Assembly (NCBI RefSeq): GCF_014229645.1
Contig: NZ_JAATOD010000001.1
Span: 868,001-932,000 of the forward strand
DNA from: Listeria swaminathanii
Lineage (GTDB): Bacteria; Bacillota; Bacilli; Lactobacillales; Listeriaceae
Direction: 5' to 3'
DNA: 64,000 bases
Part shown: positions 17,485 through 25,792 of the stretch, in pieces
How the letters are laid out: every line of letters starts with the position of its first letter
Position numbering within the stretch: position 1 is the first letter of the stretch
Made by a program: the position numbers and the translations under genes
The notes under the pieces: generated by a model
What the model was told of the DNA's origin: nothing
Seen by the model: only the letters and a program-made list of their open reading frames with translations
The model's database searches: none

Positions 17485-18126
17485 ATGAATAATGAGTTAA
17501 TAACAAGCCTTATTGAAGAAGTCACTCGCCGCGCATTACTTGAAACTGGCGTAGAAGTAGAAGCATCTGGCCGTCACGTCCATTTAGATCGTGAAACAGT
17601 CGATGCACTATTTGGTCCTGGGTATGAACTTACTCATTTCCGTGACCTATCTCAACCGGGTCAATATGTTTGTAAAGAAAGAATTAGTATTGTTGGACCA
17701 AAAAGCGTTATTCATAACGTCGTAATTCTTGGACCAATCCGTAAGAAAACACAAGTAGAAATCAGTTCCACAGATGGTACGGCGCTTGGAATTAAAGCAC
17801 CAGTTCGCGAAAGTGGAGACATAGCTGGAACACCAGGAATTTTACTTTTATCCGCAAAAAACAGCGTTCAATTATCTGAAGGACTTATTGTTGCAAAACG
17901 CCATATTCATATGACGCCTGCTGATGCAGAAAAACAACAAGTAACGCAAAGTGAAATTGTACAAGTGAAAATTAATGGTGACAGACCGCTAATTTTTGAC
18001 GATGTTGTTGTTCGGATTAGCCCTGATTTCGCTACATATATGCACATTGATTATGACGAAGCCAACGCATGTGGTTTTAAAAAGGGAATTCGAGGTCAAA
18101 TAATCAAGAAAACAAAGGCTAAATGA
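17485..18126 (+). CDS. eutD: Phosphotransacylase, PduL-type (EutD role)
   Basis: 213 aa; converts acetyl-CoA to acetyl-phosphate and recycles CoA in the microcompartment. Two PduL half-repeats carry the zinc-histidine signatures ASGRHVHLD (about 28-36) and VAKRHIHMTPADA (about 137-149). The first 18 residues (MNNELITSLIEEVTRRAL) form an amphipathic helix like a BMC encapsulation peptide. It is not the larger Pta-type EutD of enteric bacteria. The stop overlaps the next start. Confidence 0.9.
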   Translation: MNNELITSLIEEVTRRALLETGVEVEASGRHVHLDRETVDALFGPGYELTHFRDLSQPGQYVCKERISIVGPKSVIHNVVILGPIRKKTQVEISSTDGTALGIKAPVRESGDIAGTPGILLLSAKNSVQLSEGLIVAKRHIHMTPADAEKQQVTQSEIVQVKINGDRPLIFDDVVVRISPDFATYMHIDYDEANACGFKKGIRGQIIKKTKAK

Positions 18127-18695
18127 GTATGGAACTAGAAGCACTCATAAAAGCCGTCACTGAGGAAGTCATGAAACGATTAGAACTTCCAGAGAAAAAA
18201 ATGATTATCATGGGGCAAGATTCAGAACACACTCTCAGACAGTGTTATCAAAAAGAATATCAAGTTTCGCTTTATGATCGTTCTGAACGCGCTTGTGACG
18301 TTTTATTACTGGAAGAATTGGACATCGCTGAATTAGCTCGAATCAGTTTGTTTGCACCGATGAACAAAAAAGAACAATTTATTACGGATCATCTTTTAGC
18401 AGGACGGCCTACTTGGATTATGAAGAGTGGGATAAAAGCACAGGCTTACAAACGTTCCGCTAAATTTGGTATCAGACAACTTTTTCAAGAGTACGAGGAG
18501 AAGCTGAGCAGATTTGGTGTCGAATTTATCGAAAGTCCGGTAAAAGACACGAAAGAAAGCAAAGTTATCACCGAACAGGATGTTGAAAAACTGACTAAGA
18601 ACAAAAGCGAATTCATTTTGCCTAAAGGAAGTTTCTTAACACCACTTGCAAAAGACTATTTACAGGAAAACCGAATTAGCATTAAAGAAAGTTAG
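18123..18695 (+). CDS. Ethanolamine-operon protein of unknown function (TIGR02536-like)
   Basis: 190 aa, found in Firmicutes eut operons, no established activity. Visible: an N-terminal amphipathic helix (MELEALIKAVTEEVMKRL), a middle region suggestive of a nucleotide/flavoprotein-like alpha-beta fold (KMIIMGQD, CDVLLLEEL), and a C-terminal segment (about 150-186) with KSEFILPKGSFLTPLAKDYL that mirrors the N-terminal segment of EutT. Position between PduL-type phosphotransacylase and EutN suggests microcompartment cargo. The family name is from memory. Confidence 0.7.
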   Translation: MSMELEALIKAVTEEVMKRLELPEKKMIIMGQDSEHTLRQCYQKEYQVSLYDRSERACDVLLLEELDIAELARISLFAPMNKKEQFITDHLLAGRPTWIMKSGIKAQAYKRSAKFGIRQLFQEYEEKLSRFGVEFIESPVKDTKESKVITEQDVEKLTKNKSEFILPKGSFLTPLAKDYLQENRISIKES

Positions 18696-18709
18696 GAAGG
18701 AAGAGCGTC

Positions 18710-18979
18710 ATGCAAATTGGAAAAGTTACCGGGAGTTTATGGGCAACAAGAAAAGACGAAAAACTGAATGGTTTAAAACTACTATTAGTAGAGATTTGTA
18801 CCGATGAAACGGAAGATGTAAGACATTCCATAGTGGCAGCTGATAATGCCGGAGCAGGAAATGGCGATATTGTGCTCGTTACAACTGGTAGCGCAGCACG
18901 AGCATCTACTGGGGACAATACAATACCAGTGGACGCTTGTATCGTCGGCATTATCGACTCGGTAGAACGTTATGGCTGA
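18710..18979 (+). CDS. eutN: Pentameric BMC vertex protein EutN
   Basis: 89-aa EutN/CcmL-family protein that caps icosahedral vertices of the shell. Signature start MQIGKVTGSLWATRKDEKL, middle VAADNAGAGNGDIVLVTTGSAAR and end PVDACIVGIIDSV. AGGAAGG site upstream. Overlaps the next gene by 8 bp, so translation is coupled to the tandem shell protein. Confidence 0.94.
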   Translation: MQIGKVTGSLWATRKDEKLNGLKLLLVEICTDETEDVRHSIVAADNAGAGNGDIVLVTTGSAARASTGDNTIPVDACIVGIIDSVERYG

Positions 18980-19517
18980 ACAGTCCTTAGGTATTCTTGA
19001 ACTCAGGAGTATAAGTAAAGGTTACGAAATGGCCGATGTTTTCTTGAAAGCAGGCAATGTAACTTTATTTACTTTTCGTCCTACATGTCCTGGTAAATTT
19101 TTGATTATTTTGCAAGGTGCTTCCGGTGAACTTACTAGTGCGATGCAAGATGCGAAAGAAGAAGCTGGAAAATTTCATGTTTCTTCTTATATTTTGCATA
19201 TGGCGCATGAAGAATTACTTGCTTTTCTAAACAATAAACATCCTAAAGTGGAAGTTGACGCAGTAGGCATTATCGAAATCAGTCAACTCGGTGCTGGGCT
19301 AAACGCGGTCAATGAAGCGCTGAAAAAATCAGCTATTCATTTAAAACGAATGACGCTCGGTGCTTCGATTGGTGGGAAATTTGTCGCTGTTTTTACAGGG
19401 GAAGTTAGTGCTATTCAAGAAGGGATGCGGATTCTAATCGAAACCGCCGAACCAAAAAAGGTGATACATCATACGGTTATTCCTTCTCCTGATGAACTTT
19501 TAAAACGCTATCTATAG
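18972..19517 (+). CDS. Tandem-BMC shell protein, PduT-like
   Basis: 181 aa with two BMC domains: 1-90 (SLGILELRSISKGYEMADVFLK) and 96-181 (AVGIIEISQLGAGLNAVNEALK), expected to form pseudohexameric trimers. Cys39 in PTCPGKF matches the pore cysteine of Salmonella PduT (Cys38 in ICPGKF), which binds a [4Fe-4S] cluster at the three-fold axis. This suggests a redox or electron-relay role in the ethanolamine shell. Overlaps eutN. Confidence 0.85.
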   Translation: MAEQSLGILELRSISKGYEMADVFLKAGNVTLFTFRPTCPGKFLIILQGASGELTSAMQDAKEEAGKFHVSSYILHMAHEELLAFLNNKHPKVEVDAVGIIEISQLGAGLNAVNEALKKSAIHLKRMTLGASIGGKFVAVFTGEVSAIQEGMRILIETAEPKKVIHHTVIPSPDELLKRYL

Positions 19518-19532
19518 AATGGAGGAACACTT

Positions 19533-20654
19533 TTGAGCATTAATGAAATTATTATTTATTTAATGGTTATCTTTATGATTTTAGGAGCTATTGACAAAAT
19601 TATCGGTAACAAATTTGGCTTAGGTGCACAATTTGAAGAAGGTATTATGGCAATGGGTTCACTAACACTAGCAATGGTCGGGATTATTACGTTAGCACCA
19701 GTTTTAGCGAAAATTTTAAGCCCGATTGTTGTACCAATTTATACGGCGCTTGGGGCTGACCCGGCAATGTTTGCAACAACTTTACTTGCGAATGACATGG
19801 GTGGTTTTGCGCTAGCTCAAGAACTTGCGCTAACTCCTGATGCTGGTCTTTTTGCGGGAGCAATTTTAGGTTCGATGATGGGACCAACAATCGTTTTCAC
19901 AATTCCAGTAGCACTAGGAATTATTAAAAAAGAAGATCACAAATATTTAGCAACTGGTGTATTATCCGGTATTATTACTATTCCAATCGGTTGTTTAATC
20001 GGTGGACTTGTAGCTGGATTCTCTCCAATCATGATTTTCAAAAACTTAGTACCAATTATTCTTGTAGCTGCTCTAATTATGTTAGGTCTTTGGTTCAAAC
20101 CAGAAGGCATGATTAAAGGTTTCACTATTTTCGGTAAAGGCGTAGTAATTGTTGCTACTATCGGACTTGTTGCTGGAGCTGTTCAACAATTAACTGGTTT
20201 AACTATTATTCCAGGAATTGCACCAATCGGCGAAGGTATTGAAATCGTTGGTGGTATTGCACTAGTTCTTGCAGGAGCTTTCTGTTTAGTATTCGTTATT
20301 ACGAAACTTTTCAACAAGCCTCTTATGAAAATGGGTAAATTACTTGGTATGAATGAAGTTGCGGCAGCTGGTATGGTTGCTACACTTGCAAACAGTATCC
20401 CAATGTTACAAATGCTAAAAGATATGGATGAGCGCGGTAAAATTATTAACGTTGCTTTTGCAGTATCTGCGGCCTTTGTTTTAGGTGATCATCTAGGCTT
20501 TACAGCTGGTGTTGCTAAAGATATGATCTTCCCAATGATCGTCGGGAAATTAGTCGGAGGGGTAACTGCTGTTGGTGTTGGTATCTACATGGCTAACCGA
20601 ATGATGAAAAAAAATAAAACAAAAGAACAAACGGCGGTGAAAGATAATGGCTGA
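19533..20654 (+). CDS. eutH: Ethanolamine transporter/permease EutH
   Basis: 373-aa integral membrane protein with about 10-11 hydrophobic spans, the EutH family that aids ethanolamine entry when it is scarce or protonated. Landmarks: DKIIGNKFGLGAQFEEGIMAMGSLTLAMVG, LLANDMGGFALAQELA and GDHLGFTAGVAKDMI. Starts with TTG after a GGAGG site. Overlaps eutQ by 8 bp. Confidence 0.93.
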   Translation: MSINEIIIYLMVIFMILGAIDKIIGNKFGLGAQFEEGIMAMGSLTLAMVGIITLAPVLAKILSPIVVPIYTALGADPAMFATTLLANDMGGFALAQELALTPDAGLFAGAILGSMMGPTIVFTIPVALGIIKKEDHKYLATGVLSGIITIPIGCLIGGLVAGFSPIMIFKNLVPIILVAALIMLGLWFKPEGMIKGFTIFGKGVVIVATIGLVAGAVQQLTGLTIIPGIAPIGEGIEIVGGIALVLAGAFCLVFVITKLFNKPLMKMGKLLGMNEVAAAGMVATLANSIPMLQMLKDMDERGKIINVAFAVSAAFVLGDHLGFTAGVAKDMIFPMIVGKLVGGVTAVGVGIYMANRMMKKNKTKEQTAVKDNG

Positions 20655-21093
20655 TATTAGTAAAGAGTTAATCGAACAACTAGTAAAACAAGTTATCATT
20701 GAAAAAATGGGCCAAAGTTCCAAACACGTTGATCCAAGTGGTATTTTATCGATTAAACTTCCTGTTGTGAAAGTTTCAGAAGAAGATCGTTTAGATACAG
20801 GTAACCCGAGCGATGTTGTTTATACAAAAGACTTAGTAACACTAGAAGAAAGTAAACGTCTAGGTTTCGGTCTAATGGAAATGAAAGATACAACATTCGA
20901 TTGGTTCTTGGATTATGATGAAGTGGACTACGTTATCGAAGGCAGACTAGATGTTGTCATTGATGGCAGAACCGTTTCAGCTGGACCAGGAGAAATTATT
21001 TTCATTCCTAAAGGTAGCCAAATCAAGTTTTCCGTTACTGGTGAAGCAAGATTTGTTTATGTTACTTATCCGGCTGATTGGCAGTCACAATAA
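20647..21093 (+). CDS. eutQ: EutQ, cupin-domain acetate kinase-like protein
   Basis: 148 aa. The cupin body (about 55-145) shows DYDEVDYVIEGRLDVVIDGRTV and GPGEIIFIPKGSQIKF. Salmonella EutQ has been reported to have acetate kinase activity; this form is shorter (enteric about 230 aa) and lacks most of the N-terminal region. Residues 1-22 (ISKELIEQLVKQVIIEKMG) form an amphipathic helix like the encapsulation peptides of EutC and PduL. Last gene of the eut operon. Confidence 0.88.
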   Translation: MADISKELIEQLVKQVIIEKMGQSSKHVDPSGILSIKLPVVKVSEEDRLDTGNPSDVVYTKDLVTLEESKRLGFGLMEMKDTTFDWFLDYDEVDYVIEGRLDVVIDGRTVSAGPGEIIFIPKGSQIKFSVTGEARFVYVTYPADWQSQ

Positions 21094-21098
21094 AAATA

Positions 21099-21136
21099 AA
21101 AAAATGATTTCAGCTTAACGGCTGAAATCATTTTTT
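21099..21136. terminator. Bidirectional terminator between eutQ and the araC-type gene
   Basis: Perfect 16-bp stem AAAAAATGATTTCAGC/GCTGAAATCATTTTTT with a 6-nt loop and T runs in both directions, ending the convergent eut operon and the regulator gene. Confidence 0.92.
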
Positions 21137-21688
21137 TTATTTTAAGGAATCGCGATATTCTTTCGGAGTCATATCGAATTCTTTTTTAAAGACTTTGCAA
21201 AAGTAGCTGGCTCTTGAGAAACCTAAGTTCTTGGCAATCGTATGCACCGCCCAGTCGCTTTTTTCTAATTGTTCTTTTGCATAGAGCATTTTTTGTTCGT
21301 TGACGTAATTGATAAAATTGATATTCAATTCATTTTTAAATAATTTACTTAAATAAAAGGGGCTTAAATAAACATAATTTGCGACTTCTTCTAAAGTAAT
21401 CGAGCGATGAATGTTCTTTTTAATGTAGCGAATCGCTTGTTTGATTTCTTTATGCTCGCCGCCAGATTTACTTGAATTAACACTCTCTTTTTTAGGTTGT
21501 TTTTGTTTTTCATGCGCCGAGTAATAATCACTTAGAACGTCTAACACTTCAACAGTTTCAAGCGAATGAAGTAGGGCGGAGTGATCTGGATTTTTCTTGT
21601 TAAAGTCTTCATGAATTTGTTGCGTAAATTGATTTTCAACTTGACCAGTCATGAGTGGTTGAATATTGACAACTTTTTCTTTCTCCAA
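21137..21688 (-). CDS. AraC-family transcriptional regulator
   Basis: 183 aa. The C-terminal 100 residues hold two helix-turn-helix motifs (IKQAIRYIKKNIHRSITLEEVANYV, then VHTIAKNLGFSRASYFCKVFKKEF and MTPKEYR). The N-terminal 75 residues are not recognised and lack an obvious ligand domain. The TTG at 21688 is chosen: a strong AGGAGGAGG site lies 8 nt upstream, whereas a GTG at 21718 would sit at or before the predicted transcription start. Its place between the eut and cob operons suggests control of one of them; the target is not shown by sequence. Confidence 0.82.
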   Translation of the reverse strand: MEKEKVVNIQPLMTGQVENQFTQQIHEDFNKKNPDHSALLHSLETVEVLDVLSDYYSAHEKQKQPKKESVNSSKSGGEHKEIKQAIRYIKKNIHRSITLEEVANYVYLSPFYLSKLFKNELNINFINYVNEQKMLYAKEQLEKSDWAVHTIAKNLGFSRASYFCKVFKKEFDMTPKEYRDSLK

Positions 21689-21720
21689 ATGCAATTCCTC
21701 CTCCTTTTCGGCTCGCACTA

Positions 21721-21749
21721 ATTATACCATAAAATCGCTTTAAATAACG
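21721..21749 (-). promoter_or_regulatory. Probable promoter of the AraC-type regulator
   Basis: TATAAT on the minus strand (21726-21721) with a weak -35 about 17 nt upstream (CGTTAT). The rest of the gap to 21930 is AT-rich with no further feature that I can support. Confidence 0.5.
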
Positions 21750-21931
21750 TTTAATCCTGTATTTTAAATAGAACAATAAATTCTTTTTTATAACAAAATA
21801 TTGTCATTTTCTTATCGTGGAAAATAGAAATTGAGAAAAAGTTCACACTGGTGGCTATTTTTGCCGGGTAAAACAGAAAAAATCGGTTTGTAAAAGCTTG
21901 CACTATTTTGCTTTCGGTGCTCTGAGTGACC

Positions 21932-21960
21932 TTGTACCAGTGGTTTAACAGGGATATAAT
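21932..21960 (+). promoter_or_regulatory. Promoter of the ECF S-component gene
   Basis: TTGTAC, 17-nt spacer, perfect TATAAT; predicted start about 21967, giving a short leader with GAGAGGG before the TTG start. Confidence 0.7.
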
Positions 21961-22001
21961 GAAATGGAAATAACGCTTTCATGAGAGGGTGATCTTTTCA
22001 A

Positions 22002-22496
22002 TTGAAGATTCAAAAATTAGTCTTATGTGCGATGTTGATTGCGATGTGTGTAATTGGCGCGAACATAAAATTAATGGGTTCTGTTGCATTTGACGCAGCT
22101 CCAGCTTTTATTGGAACTTTGCTGCTTGGTCCGATGTACGGCGCAGTGCTTGGGATTTTCGGTCATTTAACATCAGCATTACTGGCGGGTTTTCCGCTCA
22201 CACTACCGATTCATTTGATTGTCGCTGGAATGATGGGCGTAACAATGATAGCTTACGGGTTTACACGCCAAAAACTGGCAGAAAAAAATCCACTAGTAGC
22301 TATTAGTGTATCGAGTGTTGTCGCTTTTGTTTTTAATTGCCCATTATCATTACTTGCACTTTATCCATTAATGCATCAAGCGGTGTTTGTTTTATTCCCA
22401 GTTCTTGCAGTGGGAACGATTTGCAACATTTTAGTCGCAGAAATCGTTTACCAAGTATTACCAGAACGCTGGAAAAGACGAATTGCCGGGTACTAA
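22002..22496 (+). CDS. cblT: ECF transporter S-component, probable alpha-ribazole transporter CblT
   Basis: 164-aa membrane protein with five to six hydrophobic spans. The pattern LVLCAMLIAMCVIGANIKL, FDAAPAFIGTLLLGPMYGAVLGIFGH is typical of substrate-binding S units of energy-coupling-factor importers. The gene at this locus in L. innocua has been described as cblT, an alpha-ribazole importer; alpha-ribazole forms the lower ligand of cobalamin. TTG start. The identity rests on synteny and memory of that work; the ECF S fold is clear from sequence. Confidence 0.75.
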   Translation: MKIQKLVLCAMLIAMCVIGANIKLMGSVAFDAAPAFIGTLLLGPMYGAVLGIFGHLTSALLAGFPLTLPIHLIVAGMMGVTMIAYGFTRQKLAEKNPLVAISVSSVVAFVFNCPLSLLALYPLMHQAVFVLFPVLAVGTICNILVAEIVYQVLPERWKRRIAGY

Positions 22497-22502
22497 ACAA
22501 CT

Positions 22503-22655
22503 AAATAGGTGAATATATTAATCCGGGAAAGAGGTGAAAATCCTCTACAGGCCCTAGCTACTGTAATACGGACGAAAGCCAAACATATGTCACTGGAAGT
22601 AATTCCGGGAAGACTGGTGAGTAGGATGATGTTAAGTCAGGAGACCGCTTTTATA
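22503..22655 (+). promoter_or_regulatory. Cobalamin riboswitch controlling the cbi operon
   Basis: Aptamer with GGGAAAGAGGTGAAAATCC, the B12 box as GCTACTGT (22557-22564), GACGAAAGCC, GTCACTG, CCGGGAAGAC and AAGTCAGGAGACC in the canonical order. Adenosylcobalamin binding should favour the downstream terminator and stop cobalamin synthesis. Confidence 0.92.
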
Positions 22656-22769
22656 TTCGATATCCAAAAACAACTTCTAAGGGAGCGAGTTGTCTTGATT
22701 AAGTAGATTTTCACGATGGGGAAGTTTCTTTGTGCTACAAGGAAATAGCTTATTTGCGTAAATCTCAAA

Positions 22770-22802
22770 AAGACGCCAAAGTTCTGTTTGGTGTCTTTTT
22801 TT
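22770..22802 (+). terminator. Riboswitch expression-platform terminator before cbiA
   Basis: Stem AAGACGCCAAA/TTTGGTGTCTT (one G-T pair), 6-nt loop, then T7. It lies 28 bp before cbiA; the 110 nt between it and the aptamer contain the possible antiterminator sequences. Confidence 0.88.
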
Positions 22803-22829
22803 ATGGCTAAATTTGAAAGGTGAAAAGAG

Positions 22830-24188
22830 ATGAACAAAATCTTAATTGCGGCTGCATCAAGTGGAGCTGGCAAAACAACAGTCACGCTTGGAATTATGCA
22901 TGCACTGAGAAAAAGAGGCTTACGGGTTCAACCGTTCAAAGTAGGGCCAGATTACATTGACACCAATTATCATCAGGCGATAACAGGTGTTGCATCGATT
23001 AATTTAGATAGTTTCCTGATTGATGATGATGCTATGCTCGCTGCTCTTTTTCAAAAGCACGGGGAATCGGCGGATATTTCGGTGATTGAGGGTGTGATGG
23101 GATTATTTGATGGGCTTGGGATTGATCGTGACAATGCGAGCACGTCCTTTATTGCCAAATGCACGAAAACGCCCGTGATTTTAGTCGTGGATGGTAAAGC
23201 GATTTCGACTTCCGCGGCAGCAATTGTGGATGGTTTTAATCGTTTTGATCCGGAGCTGAAAATTGCTGGTGTGATTATTAATCGAGTTGCTTCTGAAAAC
23301 CATTTTTCCTTAATTAAAGGGGCGATTGAGCGTTATACGGATGTGCCGGTACTAGGCTACTTACCGAAAAACGTGGCGGTTGCACTTCCAGAACGGCATC
23401 TTGGTTTAGTACCACAAGAAGAAATGACGGAATTAGAAACAAAATGGGAGTTACTTGGTGATTTGATTGCCGAACATGTTGATTTGGAACGATTGTTGGA
23501 AATAAGCAAGTCTAGTGAAGATTTGGTCGGAGAGTCACTTGATATCGCGCTGCCGGACTTTAGTGGACTTCGGGTTGCTTATGCGCTCGATGCAGCATTT
23601 CATTTTTATTATCAAGATAACTTAGAACTGATTCGTTCGACTGGGGCAACGCTGATTCCGTTTAGCCCACTGGAAGATAAGGAAGTTCCAAAAGCGGATT
23701 TCATCTATATTGGCGGCGGGTTTCCGGAGGTGTTTGCGGAGCGGCTCGCACGTAACAAAAGCATGAGGAAATCGATTTTGGCTGCGCATGAAAGATGCGT
23801 TCCAATTTATGCGGAGTGTGGCGGGTTGATGTATCTTGGTTCGCATTTGGAAATGGACGATGCCCAATATGAAATGGTCGGTATTTTTTCTGGGATAAGT
23901 AAGATGACGACGCGACTTCGGAAGTTTGGTTACTGTACCGCGACACCAAGCACAGACACGTTGATTGGCAAAAAAGGCTCCGCAATTCGGGGTCATGAAT
24001 TCCATCATTCGATTTTTGAAACGACCGAAACACCTTGTCTAGAGCTTTCGAAAAAACGAGACGGCGAAATAGTGAAAGAATGGCTTGGCGGCTATCAAAA
24101 GGGGAATACGTTTGCGAGTTATTTGCACATTCATTTCTATCAAAATCCAGCAATCCTAGTTCAGATGTTTAGGAGTGCGCAGCGATGA
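22830..24188 (+). CDS. cbiA: Cobyrinate a,c-diamide synthase CbiA
   Basis: 452-aa glutamine-dependent amidotransferase that amidates carboxylates a and c of cobyrinate. N-terminal P-loop ATPase of the dethiobiotin-synthetase type ([12 protein letters not shown], residues 7-18; VGPDYIDT) and a C-terminal GATase1 domain with nucleophile in [11 protein letters not shown] (Cys about 330) and GHEFHHS (about 388). First gene of the cbi operon, 4-bp overlap with cbiB. Confidence 0.95.
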   Translation: MNKILIAAASSGAGKTTVTLGIMHALRKRGLRVQPFKVGPDYIDTNYHQAITGVASINLDSFLIDDDAMLAALFQKHGESADISVIEGVMGLFDGLGIDRDNASTSFIAKCTKTPVILVVDGKAISTSAAAIVDGFNRFDPELKIAGVIINRVASENHFSLIKGAIERYTDVPVLGYLPKNVAVALPERHLGLVPQEEMTELETKWELLGDLIAEHVDLERLLEISKSSEDLVGESLDIALPDFSGLRVAYALDAAFHFYYQDNLELIRSTGATLIPFSPLEDKEVPKADFIYIGGGFPEVFAERLARNKSMRKSILAAHERCVPIYAECGGLMYLGSHLEMDDAQYEMVGIFSGISKMTTRLRKFGYCTATPSTDTLIGKKGSAIRGHEFHHSIFETTETPCLELSKKRDGEIVKEWLGGYQKGNTFASYLHIHFYQNPAILVQMFRSAQR

Positions 24189-25132
24189 CATTACTATTTT
24201 ATACGGCATCCTTTCTTTTAGATTGCTTGCTAGGTGACCCATACAGCTGGCCGCATCCAATCAAAGCAATCGGAAATTGGATTCAATTTTTAACGAACGT
24301 TTTACGGAAACTTTTTCATGCGAAGGCATTATATTTTGCTGGTGGATTATTATTCGTTCTAACGGTTGGTATGACAGGCTTTGTTTCATGGTTAATTCTT
24401 TACCTTAGTGCAAAAATTGCTTTCTGGCTTTACGCAGCTGTTTTCATATACTTGGCTTATACAACACTTGCGATGACTTGTCTTGCAAAAGAAGCGCGGA
24501 AAATAGAGCGGACACTAGCTGACGGGGATTTGGCGGCGGCTAGAGTGCAAGTTGGGATGATTGTTGGGCGCGACACAGATAAGCTATCGGCAGAACAAAT
24601 TAGCAAAGCAACGATTGAAACTGTAGCCGAAAACACGGCAGACGGTGTAATTGCACCACTTTTTTACTTGTTCATCGGCGGACCAGTGCTTGCTTTAATG
24701 TATAAGGCGGTCAATACGCTGGATTCAATGGTCGGTTATAAAAATGAAAAATATCGCGCGATTGGTTTTGTTTCCGCGAAAATGGATGATATTGCCAATT
24801 TTATTCCAGCAAGACTATCTTGGTTATTCCTCGTTATTGCGAGTTTTATTTTAAGGTATGATGGGCGCGCAGCTTGGGTGATAGGACTTCGGGACCGGAA
24901 AAATCATACGAGTCCCAACTGTGCTTATCCAGAAGGTGCGGTTGCGGGGGCACTTGGTATCACGCTTGGTGGCACGCACGAATACTTTGGTGAAACAGTA
25001 GTTAAACCAACTATCGGCAGCGGCACCAAACCAGTGACACAAACAGAAATTAGCCAAACAATTCACTTATTATATGCGGCATCAACAATTGCATTTATCG
25101 TTTTTGCAAGTATATATCTAATACTATTTTAA
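24185..25132 (+). CDS. cbiB: Adenosylcobinamide-phosphate synthase CbiB
   Basis: 315-aa membrane protein that attaches the aminopropanol (phosphate) arm made by PduX and CobD to adenosylcobyrate. Landmarks: [65 protein letters not shown]. Four to five hydrophobic spans. ATG overlaps the cbiA stop. Confidence 0.95.
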   Translation: MTLLFYTASFLLDCLLGDPYSWPHPIKAIGNWIQFLTNVLRKLFHAKALYFAGGLLFVLTVGMTGFVSWLILYLSAKIAFWLYAAVFIYLAYTTLAMTCLAKEARKIERTLADGDLAAARVQVGMIVGRDTDKLSAEQISKATIETVAENTADGVIAPLFYLFIGGPVLALMYKAVNTLDSMVGYKNEKYRAIGFVSAKMDDIANFIPARLSWLFLVIASFILRYDGRAAWVIGLRDRKNHTSPNCAYPEGAVAGALGITLGGTHEYFGETVVKPTIGSGTKPVTQTEISQTIHLLYAASTIAFIVFASIYLILF

Positions 25133-25144
25133 AGGAGTGGCACA

Positions 25145-25777
25145 ATGAATTACATTAAAAATCCAGCCAAAATTGAAGAGAAAAGCTTTGAAATTATTCA
25201 ACAAATTATTGATGATATTCGTCCAGACTACACGTTTCAAAACAAACTAGAGGAAGCGATTATCAAACGTGCGATACATACGACAGCGGATTTTGATTAC
25301 TTGGATAGCCTTGTTTTTCAACAAGACGCGATTGCGAAAATCATTCATGTTCTTCAAAATAAAGGAACGATTTTCACCGATACTAATATGGCGCTTAGTG
25401 GTATTAATAAACGACTTTTAGATGAATTAGGTTGTCAGTATCATTGTTATGTAAGTGATCCGGAAACAATGGAAATTGCGAAACAACACGGTATTACGCG
25501 GTCAATGGCCGGAATTAAGCTTGCTTCTTTAAAAGACGGACCGAAATTGTTTGTCTTAGGAAATGCGCCGACAGCGGTGTATAAAATTATCGAAATGACG
25601 GAAAGTGGCGAGTTACAAGCGGATGCAGTTGTCGCAGTTCCTGTTGGCTTTGTCGGTGCTGCTGAATGCAAAGAAGAAATTCTTGAAACAGATATTCCAG
25701 CAATTGTGGCACGTGGTAGAAAAGGTGGTAGTAACCTTGCTGCGGCGATCATTAATGCTATCTTGATTACGATGTAA
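25145..25777 (+). CDS. cbiC: Precorrin-8X methylmutase (cobalt-precorrin-8 methylmutase) CbiC
   Basis: 210 aa; moves the C-11 methyl group to C-12 to make cobyrinate. Conserved active-site His in IHTTADFDY (about residue 50), TDTNMALSGINK, GNAPTAVYKIIE and VPVGFVGAAECKEE. Own AAAGGAG site after a 12-bp gap. Confidence 0.94.
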   Translation: MNYIKNPAKIEEKSFEIIQQIIDDIRPDYTFQNKLEEAIIKRAIHTTADFDYLDSLVFQQDAIAKIIHVLQNKGTIFTDTNMALSGINKRLLDELGCQYHCYVSDPETMEIAKQHGITRSMAGIKLASLKDGPKLFVLGNAPTAVYKIIEMTESGELQADAVVAVPVGFVGAAECKEEILETDIPAIVARGRKGGSNLAAAIINAILITM

Positions 25778-25792
25778 AGAAGGCGACAACTG

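Noticed and set aside
22509..22706. A 65-codon open frame inside the second B12 region
   Set aside because: It lies entirely on the riboswitch aptamer and expression platform.
22733..22757. GCTAC-AAGGAA-ATAGC as a possible fifth ANTAR hairpin upstream of cbiA
   Set aside because: The stem does not close around a six-base A1/G4 loop, there is no partner hairpin, and the nearby terminator belongs to the riboswitch.
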